A stretch of DNA of 64,000 bases from Arcanobacterium pluranimalium (lineage in GTDB: Bacteria > Actinomycetota > Actinomycetes > Actinomycetales > Actinomycetaceae): positions 1,550,001 through 1,614,000 of the forward strand of contig NZ_JAFBCS010000001.1 of assembly GCF_016907845.1 (NCBI RefSeq), given 5' to 3'. The notes below the pieces were generated by a model. That model was not told the origin of the DNA and did not search any database. It worked only from the letters and a program-made list of their open reading frames with translations. Of the stretch, positions 27,924 to 36,584 are shown piece after piece. Every line of letters starts with the position of its first letter. Within the stretch, counting starts at the first letter, position 1. A program made the position numbers and the translations under genes.

Positions 27924-29279
27924 TTAGGCATTTTCACGCAAAATCTCGGACACCAAAAAAGCCGTTTCTAGGGACTGCTGATGATTGAGTCGCGGATCGA
28001 CGAGCGTTTCATAACGGGTCGCTAGCGTATCTTCAAATATCTCTTCCGCGCCCCCGAGAACTTCGGTGACGTCGTCGCCCGTCAATTCAATATGGACTCC
28101 TCCTGGGCAACTTCCCATAGCCGAATGCACAGAAAAGAAGCCGCTGATTTCTTTGACGACGTCGCTCATACGGCGCGTCTTATAGCCATTTGACGCAGCA
28201 ATAGTATTGCCATGCATCGGATCCGAAATCCACGTAACGGCACGTCCATCGCGCTGAACAGCTTCAACAATCGGAGGTAGCTTTTCAGTGATAATATCTG
28301 CGCCCATACGGGTGATTAAGGTCAAGCGCCCCGGTACACCAGCTGGATTTAACTTATCGATAAGCGCCACAACTTCTTGAGGTTCAACATTTGGCCCCAG
28401 CTTCACGCCAATTGGGTTTTCAATACGTGAGAGCAGTTCAACATGTGCGTCATTAATCCCGCGCGTGCGCTCACCGATCCACAGGAAATGCGCACCGGTG
28501 TTGTACAGCTTTCCTGTTCGCGAATCTACACGAGTCATCGCGTGCTCGTAATTGAGTAAGAGCGCTTCGTGTGAGGAGTAAAAATCGACTGTGCGAAGTG
28601 ATTCGGAATTGGCACCTGCAGCTGCCATGAACTTCATCGCTTTATCGATTTCGCCAGCTAGCTGGTTGTAACGTTTATAAGCCGGGTTGGAGGCAAATCC
28701 CCTGTTCCACTCATGCACTTTAGAAAGATCGGCAAATCCTCCCGCAGTAAATGCGCGGATCAAATTCAACGTTGTGGCCGAACGCTGATATGTTTCAATA
28801 AGACGACGTGGATCTGGCGTGCGAGACTCAACCGTGAATTCAAAATCATTGACGGCGTCGCCCATGTACGAGGGGAGTTCAACTCCCCCACGCACTTCCG
28901 TTGCATTCGACCGCGGTTTTGCGTACTGACCAGCCATCCGTCCAAGTTTGATCACCGGAACTGAAGCACTATAGGTGAGCACCACTGCCATCTGCAAGAT
29001 CGTACGAATCTTGGCACGAATCCGTTCAGCGCTTGAGCTTTCGAAAGTCTCGGCGCAGTCCCCTCCTTGCAAGACGAATGCCTTACCGGTGGATGCGCGA
29101 GCCATTAATTCCGTGAGTTTGTCTGCTTCACCAGCAAAAACTAAGGGCGGCATTGAACGCAAATAATCAACAGCATCGTTAAGAGCTTGTGCATCAGGAT
29201 ATTGTGGCTGATGTAAAGCTCGTTTGGCCGACCATGCTGCGTAGAGTTCTTCTAATTGATTATTTGCTTCCATGTTCAC
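27924..29279 (-). CDS. aroG: 3-deoxy-7-phosphoheptulonate synthase, class II
   Basis: First enzyme of the shikimate pathway (phosphoenolpyruvate plus erythrose 4-phosphate). The 451-residue product is a class II (plant-type) enzyme: FVLQGGDCAETF, RMAGQYAKPRS, GAHFLWIGERTRG, WISDPMHGNT and GGVHIELTGDDVTE hold the substrate and Mn-binding residues. The GTG at 29277-29279 has TAGGAT seven bases upstream; an in-frame ATG two codons later is the alternative. A long stem-loop lies just upstream of that box. In M. tuberculosis this gene is Rv2178c near pknL, as here. Confidence 0.94.
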   Translation of the reverse strand: MNMEANNQLEELYAAWSAKRALHQPQYPDAQALNDAVDYLRSMPPLVFAGEADKLTELMARASTGKAFVLQGGDCAETFESSSAERIRAKIRTILQMAVVLTYSASVPVIKLGRMAGQYAKPRSNATEVRGGVELPSYMGDAVNDFEFTVESRTPDPRRLIETYQRSATTLNLIRAFTAGGFADLSKVHEWNRGFASNPAYKRYNQLAGEIDKAMKFMAAAGANSESLRTVDFYSSHEALLLNYEHAMTRVDSRTGKLYNTGAHFLWIGERTRGINDAHVELLSRIENPIGVKLGPNVEPQEVVALIDKLNPAGVPGRLTLITRMGADIITEKLPPIVEAVQRDGRAVTWISDPMHGNTIAASNGYKTRRMSDVVKEISGFFSVHSAMGSCPGGVHIELTGDDVTEVLGGAEEIFEDTLATRYETLVDPRLNHQQSLETAFLVSEILRENA

Positions 29280-29286
29280 ACAATAT

Positions 29287-29292
29287 ATCCTA
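29287..29292 (-). promoter_or_regulatory. -10 box of a probable leaderless promoter (aroG)
   Basis: TAGGAT on the minus strand, seven bases before the GTG at 29279. It directly follows one arm of the stem-loop at 29293-29345. Confidence 0.55.
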
Positions 29293-29345
29293 AAGTGCCT
29301 CGCTCACTTTGTGCGTAGTTATACCACTTTGTGAGCGAGGCACTT
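29293..29345 (-). repeat. 15-bp inverted repeat between pfp and aroG
   Basis: AAGTGCCTCGCTCAC (29293-29307) pairs perfectly with GTGAGCGAGGCACTT (29331-29345) around 23 bases. It may end pfp transcription or act as an operator, since its left arm abuts the aroG -10 box. No T-run follows. Confidence 0.6.
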
Positions 29346-29359
29346 GCAAGGCGCTATTA

Positions 29360-29395
29360 TCATTGAGCACAGCTGCACAGCACCGCGCTCAATGA
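29360..29395 (-). terminator. Hairpin just after pfp
   Basis: A 9-bp stem (TCATTGAGC with GCTCAATGA) starting about ten bases after the pfp stop codon. No clear U-tract, so a weak call. Confidence 0.4.
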
Positions 29396-29405
29396 AGCCG
29401 AATTA

Positions 29406-30620
29406 TCAGGCTTTTGCTTCCCATTCTTGGCCGATCTCTGCCATGAGCTGAGCGAACCAATCCTGGTGTACATCGAATGGCTTTGCGCCAGCAATGCGGG
29501 AGAATTCGATCGAGCGCAATTCATCGTTGTGCTCTTCGTCGTGTCCTACAACGCCAGGATCGCCTTGGAGCGCGCACTCGACAGCAAATGCTGCCATGGT
29601 TGCGATCAGCTCAAGATCGCGTTCGTTGGATCGCGCAGAACGGGAGAAGTATCCCGACTTTTGAACCATGACTTTCTCAGCGCCAATAGCCTGAGCAAAT
29701 TGCTTAGCAAACCACTGACCAGGATTGATCGTGTCAAGTTTTACGTGACCGAAAGGATCGCGCTCAACTTCAATGCCGTCTTCAAGCAGTTCTGCAATAA
29801 TTTCCTGTACGCCTGCGCCTTCGGACAAGAAGATGTTCACATTGCCATGTTCGTCCATGATCTTGCGCAAACGCGAGGCTTCGACGTCGAGATCAAAAGA
29901 AATCTCTGGAACGTACACAGCGTGAATATCCCAACGCTCCTGTGAAAGGCCAGCTGATGGAACGTATTCTTGTTCCTTAACCCACTGGTGGTAATCGTGA
30001 GCAGCTTGCGCAGTGAGGTATCCACAGTTGCGTCCCATGACTTCGTGGATGATCAACATTCGCGGATTAGAACGGTGCTCACCGATAATATTTTGCGCAA
30101 AAATCGACGCTTGCTCAGCAGCCGTCCAAGCTCCCAGCGACTGCCGGATGGGAACGATATCGTTGTCGATCGTTTTTGGAAGGCCGACGACGATCAGCTC
30201 GTAGTTGTTTTCGTGCAAGTATGCAGCGAGGTCAGCAGCGGTAGTGTTGGTGTCGTCGCCACCGATGGTGTGGAGAACGTCTACGCCGTCGCGACGCAAA
30301 TTCTCAGCAGCGACTTCCAGGGCATTTTGACCAGGTTTGATCAGGCCACGGTCGACAAGATTTTGGTTGTTGGTAAGCTTCACACGCGAGTTTCCGATTG
30401 GTGAGCCACCGAACTTTTTCAAAATTGCCGCATTCTCGCGAGCAGCTTCGTCAAATACTACGTAGTTGCCCGTCAGGAGGCCGTGATAGCCATACTGATA
30501 GCCAATAATTTCGATGTTTGGATCTACAGCATTATAACGCTCGATTAGTTCACCAACCGCAGTGGACAAACAAGGTGCAAAACCACCTGCGGTGAGCAGG
30601 GCGACGCGACGGATAGTCAT
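29406..30620 (-). CDS. pfp: Pyrophosphate-dependent 6-phosphofructokinase
   Basis: Phosphorylates fructose 6-phosphate using PPi rather than ATP. The 404-residue protein has GGDDT (residues 120-124), where the second Asp replaces the Gly of ATP-PFKs, and PKTIDND (148-154), both hallmarks of PPi-dependent enzymes. EVMGRNCGYLT is the substrate-site motif. The ATG at 30618-30620 has AAGGAAGG upstream and a leader of unknown length. Together with the polyphosphate glucokinase at 60.8 kb it implies glycolysis that spares ATP. The reaction is reversible, so it may also act in gluconeogenesis from lactate. Confidence 0.93.
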   Translation of the reverse strand: MTIRRVALLTAGGFAPCLSTAVGELIERYNAVDPNIEIIGYQYGYHGLLTGNYVVFDEAARENAAILKKFGGSPIGNSRVKLTNNQNLVDRGLIKPGQNALEVAAENLRRDGVDVLHTIGGDDTNTTAADLAAYLHENNYELIVVGLPKTIDNDIVPIRQSLGAWTAAEQASIFAQNIIGEHRSNPRMLIIHEVMGRNCGYLTAQAAHDYHQWVKEQEYVPSAGLSQERWDIHAVYVPEISFDLDVEASRLRKIMDEHGNVNIFLSEGAGVQEIIAELLEDGIEVERDPFGHVKLDTINPGQWFAKQFAQAIGAEKVMVQKSGYFSRSARSNERDLELIATMAAFAVECALQGDPGVVGHDEEHNDELRSIEFSRIAGAKPFDVHQDWFAQLMAEIGQEWEAKA

Positions 30621-30845
30621 CCGTTTCCTTCCTTAGAATTTCAATGAACGTGATATTCACCGGCCGTTGTGGCACTACTATGATTCTACCGGCTCTGAGA
30701 ATATTTCCTAGTCCAAAAATCCCACGTCTGGATGTCTCGTTTGATCGTCTCGGGCATAAAGGCTCAATTAGTGCTTGGTAAGAAGCCAATGAGACGCCGA
30801 TTAGACCGTAACAACACGCCAACTAGCTCGTGGCAACACGCTCAA

Positions 30846-31274
30846 CTAACGAGCGTTTTTCTCCTTTAGCACGCGCGCAACTACCGTAGAGAGCTCACGT
30901 GGATCAATTGGATACTGCACAATGGCATTTGGCTTCGAAACACGAGCCAACCATTCGTCTTGCGGGCGCGCGATGAGCACGATGTAGTCCATATCGGGAT
31001 CGATTTCATCCCGCACTTTCTTGCCCAGTCCAATGCCGCCAAGCTTCGGAGTTTCTGCATCGAGAATGAGAAGTGAGAAATTACCCTCTTGGATTTTCAT
31101 TTCGGCAGCCTGCCAAGTAGCCGATTCAGTCCAGTTAATTGTAGGGAGGTCTTTTCCAAGCCGATTCCCTACCGCGTTCATAACATCTGCACGAATATCC
31201 CTGTTGTCTGAGTAAACGAGAATATTAATTGCATCGTTTTCAGCAGGTGCAATTGCAGATTCATTAACGGACAT
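30846..31274 (-). CDS. Stand-alone atypical response-regulator receiver domain
   Basis: A single CheY-like domain of 142 residues, similar to actinobacterial Rv3143-type proteins. The phospho-acceptor Asp is likely the one in LLILDAETP. The conserved Thr/Ser and Lys of classical receivers appear changed: VLIARPQDEW where S/T is expected and QYPIDPREL where KP is expected. No output domain and no kinase gene nearby. The ATG has GGAGGAA upstream. The 225-base gap to pfp holds only short repeats and possible pfp promoter sequence (TAGAAT). Confidence 0.78.
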   Translation of the reverse strand: MSVNESAIAPAENDAINILVYSDNRDIRADVMNAVGNRLGKDLPTINWTESATWQAAEMKIQEGNFSLLILDAETPKLGGIGLGKKVRDEIDPDMDYIVLIARPQDEWLARVSKPNAIVQYPIDPRELSTVVARVLKEKNAR

Positions 31275-31356
31275 AGGAAATTCCTCCCAATACTATTCTA
31301 TGGCACGAAACCATAATCAAGGCACAACCACAACATAGTGTACCGATTTTCTCAAT

Positions 31357-31387
31357 CGATGTACGAATACAAAATAATCGTACATCG
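31357..31387. promoter_or_regulatory. 10-bp inverted repeat upstream of sodA (operator candidate)
   Basis: CGATGTACGA (31357-31366) and TCGTACATCG (31378-31387), perfect arms around 11 AT-rich bases, lie between the divergent receiver and sodA genes. A second related half-site (TGTACCGAT) lies just upstream. The regulator is unknown. Further on, TCGCAATTG also occurs twice before sodA. Confidence 0.5.
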
Positions 31388-31521
31388 TGTAGTGCCATTA
31401 TTGCGCACATAGTGAAATTTAAAGGATCGTGGGTCTTTAGCCCCTATCATTGAATATAGATCGCAATTGAGTTTGTTCACTTTTGCTCGCAATTGCGGCG
31501 TTCTATTTCATTGGAGGAAAA

Positions 31522-32145
31522 ATGACTGTATACACCCTTCCCGAACTTGACTATGATTACGCAGCTCTTGAGCCACATATCTCGGCCAAGATCATGGAGC
31601 TCCACCACTCGAAGCACCACGCTGCTTACGTAACTGGTGCCAATGCGGCACTTGAGAATCTTGCTCAGGCACGGGAAGCTGGCGATCTATCGAAGATCAA
31701 CCAGTTTTCCAAGGATCTCGCATTCAATCTAGGTGGGCATACCAACCATTCAATCTTCTGGAAGAACCTTTCTCCGCAAGGCGGCGGCGAACCAGAAGGC
31801 GAGATTGCAGAGGCAATCAAGGATTCTTTCGGTAGCTTTGAGAACTTCCAAAAGCACTTCACAGCAGCTGCTACAGGCATCCAGGGCTCTGGCTGGGCGG
31901 TACTGGCATACGATTCAATTTCTGGAAAGCTCAATATTTTCCAGCTCTTTGATCAGCAAGCAAACGTGCCAGTAGGAACTATTCCTCTTTTTATGCTCGA
32001 TATGTGGGAGCACGCTTTCTACCTGGACTACCTCAACGTCAAGGCTGATTACGTGAAAGCAATTTGGAATATCGTCAACTGGGTAGATGTGAACGAGCGC
32101 CTCGTTAACGCTGCAGCAAAGGCAAACTCCCTGATCGTGCGCTGA
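31522..32145 (+). CDS. sodA: Superoxide dismutase (Mn/Fe)
   Basis: Dismutes superoxide. The 207-residue protein has the four metal ligands: His28 in MELHHSKHH, the His in GGHTNHSIFW, and Asp and His in LDMWEHAFYLDY. I cannot decide Mn versus Fe; GSGWAVL and the downstream DQQ are compatible with Mn. The ATG at 31522 has GGAGGAAAA upstream, and the open frame to 31483 is ignored. No secretion signal. A strong terminator follows. Confidence 0.95.
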   Translation: MTVYTLPELDYDYAALEPHISAKIMELHHSKHHAAYVTGANAALENLAQAREAGDLSKINQFSKDLAFNLGGHTNHSIFWKNLSPQGGGEPEGEIAEAIKDSFGSFENFQKHFTAAATGIQGSGWAVLAYDSISGKLNIFQLFDQQANVPVGTIPLFMLDMWEHAFYLDYLNVKADYVKAIWNIVNWVDVNERLVNAAAKANSLIVR

Positions 32146-32282
32146 CTTAAAGGCGAGTATTCACGCAACGGTCATGCCTGCGTGTGAATAAATAGCTAGC
32201 CAATAAATGCTCATGCTTATTGAGCTGAAACAGCTTAGACGCTTCTACTGATAAGCGCTTAACAAGCAGCGGCTACTCGGCC

Positions 32283-32318
32283 TGGTGGGGGCGCGGACTT
32301 TCGTCCGCGCCCCCACCA
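32283..32318 (+). terminator. Rho-independent terminator after sodA
   Basis: A perfect 15-bp GC-rich stem (TGGTGGGGGCGCGGA and its complement) with the loop CTTTCG, followed by TCAATTTT. Confidence 0.8.
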
Positions 32319-32420
32319 TCAATTTTGCCAATTTTTGAATTTTATGTTCGCCTGACTGGGAAAAAGAACGAGCCTAAAAATTTCCCAAAATAGGTCTTTA
32401 GTCCTGTTTTCTAAATTACG

Positions 32421-32443
32421 AAAATTAAGTGTGTCTTAATTTT
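32421..32443. promoter_or_regulatory. 23-base palindrome upstream of the lactate operon
   Basis: AAAATTAAG, five bases, CTTAATTTT: a perfect 9-bp dyad about 100 bases before lctP. Candidate operator for a lactate-responsive regulator (GntR-type LldR/LutR are known for such genes), but no regulator gene is in the window. Confidence 0.5.
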
Positions 32444-32543
32444 GAAACTATTCCCCAATCTGATACCTACACAGCGCTTTACCTTGGAATATGTTTAAGA
32501 GTGCATTTCATTTAACAATTTTCAACGAGGTCAATTAGTTCAG

Positions 32544-34208
32544 ATGCTCCTAACAACATTCACTCCGTCTACAAGTGCAATCGGCGACTCCGTTGCGCTC
32601 TCCGCTCTCTTAGGAATTTTTCCACTCATCGTATTCTTCGTGATGCTCGGCGTATTCAAGCTGGCCACTCACTGGTGCGCACTCGGATCACTCATCGTTG
32701 CATTCATTTCAGCAGTCGTAGGATTCTCAATGCCAGTATCCCTAGCTGGATTGTCCATTTTACAAGGAGCAGCATTCGGCATTGCCCCAATCATTTATAT
32801 CGTGATCGCGGCAGTCTGGCTCTATAACCTCACAGTCACCTCCGGTCGAGCCGAAGATGTGCGCCTAGTATTTTCTGCTGTAGGAAAGGGAGATATCCGT
32901 ATTCAGGCACTCCTCGTAGCGTTTTCGTTCTGCGGCCTACTCGAAGGCCTTGCTGGTTTTGGAGCACCAGTAGCAATTGTGGCAGCTATGCTCGTAACAC
33001 TTGGGCTCTCGCCTCTCAAAGCAGCCGTCACCACAATGGTTGGAAACGCCATCAACGTTGGATTTGGAGCAATGGCAATTCCTATGACGACCGCAGGACG
33101 TCTGGGAGGCGTGGCTGGTACGGAAGTTGGCGCAACGGCGTCGTCCATCACCCCCTGGATCGCAACTTTCGTACCGCTTCTCTTACTCGCAATTCTCGAC
33201 GGCAAACGAGGACTCAAAGAACTTTGGCTGGTAGCACTTGTACAAGGAGTAGTGACGTCGATCGGACACATCGTCGCTGCAAATTACATTTCCTATGAGC
33301 TCACTGCAGTATTCGCTTCACTACTCGGATTTGGCGTCACTGCAGCAATTCTCACCAAGATTACGCCCCAGACTCCAGCGGAATTCCGCTCACACGGTCT
33401 CAATGAGACATCGAACACTGGCAAGCTCGACGCCGGACGCATCACCCTCGCGCTCATGCCGTACTGGCTCGTCGTCATCATTTTCGCGATCGCTAAACTA
33501 TGGCGCTTTGGAATCGACATTCCACAGCTCTTGGCATCAACCGACAAAAAGATCGAATGGCCTGGTCTATACGGTCAACTCCTCACGCCCGCCGGCGAAG
33601 TCTCCAGCTCGCCGATCTACAATCTTCAAACGCTATCCTCGCCAGGCACGATGATCGTTCTCACTGCTTTGATCGTATCTTTCGTCTACGGAAAGAACTC
33701 CTCAAATAAGCTCTTCGAATACTCCTTTGGCCGCGGAATTCGCACGCTAGTAGACACCGTCGTGACCCTCAAACTCTCACTTTTGACGATCGCGCTAGTG
33801 ATGTCCTTGGCATACGTGATGAACTTCTCCGGGCAGACAGTGGCCATCGGTGCTGCTTTGGCCGCAACCGGTTCTGCCTTCGCGTTCCTTTCACCTATTC
33901 TTGGATGGATCGGCACCGCCGTGACCGGCTCAGCTACCTCCTCCAATGCCCTCTTCGCCAACCTGCAAGCAACCGCGGCTCATGGCGCTTCGTTGGATCC
34001 AGGAATTCTCCTTTCGGCCAACTCGATAGGCGGCGGCATCGGCAAGATCGTCTCGCCACAAAACTTGGCTATCGCTTCCACCGCAGTTGGAAAAGTCGGA
34101 TCCGAACCAGAAATTCTCCGCAAAGTGGCACCGTGGTCTATCGGCCTGCTCATTTACCTGTGCACGGTCGTATTCCTTGCCACCCAAGGAATTATCCCTA
34201 CGTTATAA
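32544..34208 (+). CDS. lctP: L-lactate permease (LctP family)
   Basis: Integral membrane lactate:proton importer. The 554-residue protein has a dozen or more hydrophobic helices and the family motifs EGLAGFGAPVAIVAAML, GNAINVGFGAMAIPM, and GTAVTGSATSSNALFANLQ. The ATG at 32544 has only a weak GAGG upstream; the hydrophobic N-terminus starts soon after. It heads the operon lctP-lutA-lutB-lutC, so imported lactate is directly oxidised. Confidence 0.93.
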   Translation: MLLTTFTPSTSAIGDSVALSALLGIFPLIVFFVMLGVFKLATHWCALGSLIVAFISAVVGFSMPVSLAGLSILQGAAFGIAPIIYIVIAAVWLYNLTVTSGRAEDVRLVFSAVGKGDIRIQALLVAFSFCGLLEGLAGFGAPVAIVAAMLVTLGLSPLKAAVTTMVGNAINVGFGAMAIPMTTAGRLGGVAGTEVGATASSITPWIATFVPLLLLAILDGKRGLKELWLVALVQGVVTSIGHIVAANYISYELTAVFASLLGFGVTAAILTKITPQTPAEFRSHGLNETSNTGKLDAGRITLALMPYWLVVIIFAIAKLWRFGIDIPQLLASTDKKIEWPGLYGQLLTPAGEVSSSPIYNLQTLSSPGTMIVLTALIVSFVYGKNSSNKLFEYSFGRGIRTLVDTVVTLKLSLLTIALVMSLAYVMNFSGQTVAIGAALAATGSAFAFLSPILGWIGTAVTGSATSSNALFANLQATAAHGASLDPGILLSANSIGGGIGKIVSPQNLAIASTAVGKVGSEPEILRKVAPWSIGLLIYLCTVVFLATQGIIPTL

Positions 34209-34259
34209 AGAACACCAACTCCAAGTCGTTAAACCAATCCACTATCAGAAAGAGGTTTC

Positions 34260-35048
34260 ATGAAAGTCGCACTTTTTGCAACATGCATAGCCGACTCGAT
34301 GTTCCCACAGGCACCTCAAGCAACTATGCGTCTGCTTGAGCGTCTCGGCATCACAGTCGACTTCCCCCAGTCTCAGGCTTGTTGCGGTCAGATGCATATC
34401 AACACCGGTTACTATCCAGAAGCAATGCCGCTTATCAAAAACCATGTTGATACCTTCTCCCCCGTTCTCGACGGCGAATGGGACGCGATCGTCGTCCCCT
34501 CAGGTTCATGCACGGGATCGATCCGTCACCAGCAAGAGATGGTTGCGAAAGCAGAAGGTTTCGATGGTCTAGCTCGCACAGCGGCGGATATCGCTGCCAA
34601 AACCTATGAACTCTCCGAATTCCTTGTGGACGTGCTCGGTAAAACCGATGTGGGAGCTTATTTCCCCCATCGCGTAACTTATCACCCAACGTGCCATTCC
34701 TTGCGAGTAGCTCGCGTTGGCGACCGCCCATACCAGTTACTGCGCGAAGTTCAAGGTATTGATCTCGTTGATCTTCCCGAAGCTGAATCATGCTGTGGAT
34801 TCGGTGGCACATTCTCGTTGAAGAATGCAGAGACATCTGCGTCCATGTTGGCCGACAAAATGACGAATATTAAGTCCACTGGAGCAGAGGTGCTTGTAGC
34901 TGGCGATTACTCGTGCCTCATGCACATCGCTGGCGGACTTGCCCGCAACCGTGCAGGCGTGCGTGCAATGCATCTTGCAGAAGTACTGGCTGGCACGCAA
35001 GACCAGCCGTGGGTTGCTCCATCGAACACCGTAAAGGCAGGCGTATAA
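34260..35048 (+). CDS. lutA: L-lactate utilisation protein LutA (Fe-S oxidoreductase)
   Basis: CCG-domain subunit of the LutABC L-lactate dehydrogenase complex, which oxidises lactate to pyruvate. The 262-residue protein has two cysteine-rich domains with QACCGQMHINTGY and AESCCGFGGTFSLKN. AGAGG lies upstream of the ATG. Three bases separate its stop from lutB. Part of the lactate operon. Confidence 0.94.
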   Translation: MKVALFATCIADSMFPQAPQATMRLLERLGITVDFPQSQACCGQMHINTGYYPEAMPLIKNHVDTFSPVLDGEWDAIVVPSGSCTGSIRHQQEMVAKAEGFDGLARTAADIAAKTYELSEFLVDVLGKTDVGAYFPHRVTYHPTCHSLRVARVGDRPYQLLREVQGIDLVDLPEAESCCGFGGTFSLKNAETSASMLADKMTNIKSTGAEVLVAGDYSCLMHIAGGLARNRAGVRAMHLAEVLAGTQDQPWVAPSNTVKAGV

Positions 35049-35051
35049 GAC

Positions 35052-36584
35052 ATGGCTACTTTCTTAGGAATTCCAAAATTCATCGCTGGACGCAAGCCTG
35101 AACACTCCGGGCAGTGGGAAGTTGGTCAGCCGCTACCTGAAGATACCCTCCGTTGGGGATCAGCATTTCCCAAAGGTGCAGCAACAACGCTACGCAATAG
35201 CCAAATGCGGAAAAATCTTGGGCACGCCACTCGCACTATCCGGAACAAGCGTAATCTGCGCGTAGCTGAAATGCCCGATTGGGAGGATTTGCGCGAATCC
35301 GCTGCCGCGATCAAGCACCAGACGATGTCTAATCTCCCTGAGCTGCTCATTCAGATGGAAGAAAACGTCACCAAACGTGGCGGAATCGTACATTGGGCAC
35401 GCGACGCTGCCGAAGCCAACGACATCATCCTCTCCATCTTGCGGGAAAAGCAGGTGGAAGAAGTCGTCAAAGTAAAATCGATGGTAACTCAAGAGATCAA
35501 TCTCAACGAATTCCTCGATTCACACGGCATCAAAGCCTGGGAAACCGACCTTGCAGAGATGATCGTGCAGCTCGGCAAGGATATGCCATCGCACCTCGTC
35601 GTTCCTGCAATCCATCGCAATCGCTCTGAAATTCGTGAAATTTTCCAGCGCGAAATGGATGATGCCCCTGAGGGACTCACCGCAGATCCCCGAGAGCTGG
35701 CAATGGCTGCACGCGCCCATTTGCGCACCTTATTCCTTAAATCCAAAGTAGCTATCTCCGGTTCCAATATGATGATCGCCGAAACTGGAACACTTTCTGT
35801 CTACGAATCAGAGGGAAACGGGCGTATGTGCCTGACGCTGCCTGAAACGCTGATCTCCGTCGTCGGCATCGAAAAAATGGTGCCACGATTCCAAGACGCC
35901 GAAGTGTTCTCGCAGCTCTTGCCACGTTCTGCCACAGGTGAGCGGATGAACCCCTACACCTCTTTCTGGACCGGCGTAACCCCAGGTGACGGACCGCAAG
36001 AGTTCCATCTCATTTTATTGGACAACGGACGCTCCAAGGCCTTGGCGGATGAAGTCGGACGGCAAGCCTTGCATTGCATTCGCTGTGCTGCATGCCTCAA
36101 TGTTTGCCCAGTTTACGAACATGTTGGCGGGCACGCCTACAATTCGATCTATCCAGGTCCGATTGGAGCAATCCTCACTCCACAGTTGCTTGAAGCAACG
36201 GATCATCACGATCCTGCAGCGAGCTTGCCTTTCGCATCAACCCTCTGTGGAGCATGTGGCGATGTTTGCCCGGTAAAGATTGATATTCCTGGAGCACTCG
36301 TACATCTGCGCCACCGGTATACCGAAGCAAACCGTGGCGGTATCCCCAATGGTTGGGACGTGGCGATGAAGGCATCGTCTCGAGTTATGTCCGACGGCAA
36401 ACGTTTTGGCAGGGCTGCTCGCATGGCTAAACTTGGGCGGCCAATCGCTGGAAAGGACGAAAAGATTTCGTCCCTCCCATGGCCAGTAAGCGCATGGACG
36501 CGCAATAAGGACATTCCTGCGCCGCCAGCACAATCTTTCCGTGACTGGTACAACGAAGCACAGCAGAAAGGCGAAGCACGATGA
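35052..36584 (+). CDS. lutB: L-lactate utilisation protein LutB (iron-sulfur)
   Basis: Electron-transfer subunit of LutABC, 510 residues. An N-terminal LUD-type domain (about 70-300) is followed by two ferredoxin-like clusters, CIRCAACLNVCPVY (around residue 340) and CGACGDVCPVKID (around 400), and a C-terminal DUF3390-like tail. The ATG is within six bases of the lutA stop, and the end overlaps the lutC start by ATGA. Confidence 0.94.
   Translation: MATFLGIPKFIAGRKPEHSGQWEVGQPLPEDTLRWGSAFPKGAATTLRNSQMRKNLGHATRTIRNKRNLRVAEMPDWEDLRESAAAIKHQTMSNLPELLIQMEENVTKRGGIVHWARDAAEANDIILSILREKQVEEVVKVKSMVTQEINLNEFLDSHGIKAWETDLAEMIVQLGKDMPSHLVVPAIHRNRSEIREIFQREMDDAPEGLTADPRELAMAARAHLRTLFLKSKVAISGSNMMIAETGTLSVYESEGNGRMCLTLPETLISVVGIEKMVPRFQDAEVFSQLLPRSATGERMNPYTSFWTGVTPGDGPQEFHLILLDNGRSKALADEVGRQALHCIRCAACLNVCPVYEHVGGHAYNSIYPGPIGAILTPQLLEATDHHDPAASLPFASTLCGACGDVCPVKIDIPGALVHLRHRYTEANRGGIPNGWDVAMKASSRVMSDGKRFGRAARMAKLGRPIAGKDEKISSLPWPVSAWTRNKDIPAPPAQSFRDWYNEAQQKGEAR

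Larger units (their letters stand above)
32146..32543. other. Intergenic region of 398 bases between sodA and lctP
   Basis: Contains the sodA terminator (32283-32318), an AT-rich stretch with a GGGAAA/TTTCCC dyad at 32358-32386, a 23-base palindrome (32421-32443) and presumably the lactate operon promoter. No supported gene. Confidence 0.7.

Noticed and set aside
30811-30853. Two similar 20-base units with CAACACGC in the pfp/receiver gap
   Set aside because: Only two imperfect copies; too few for a CRISPR or defined element.
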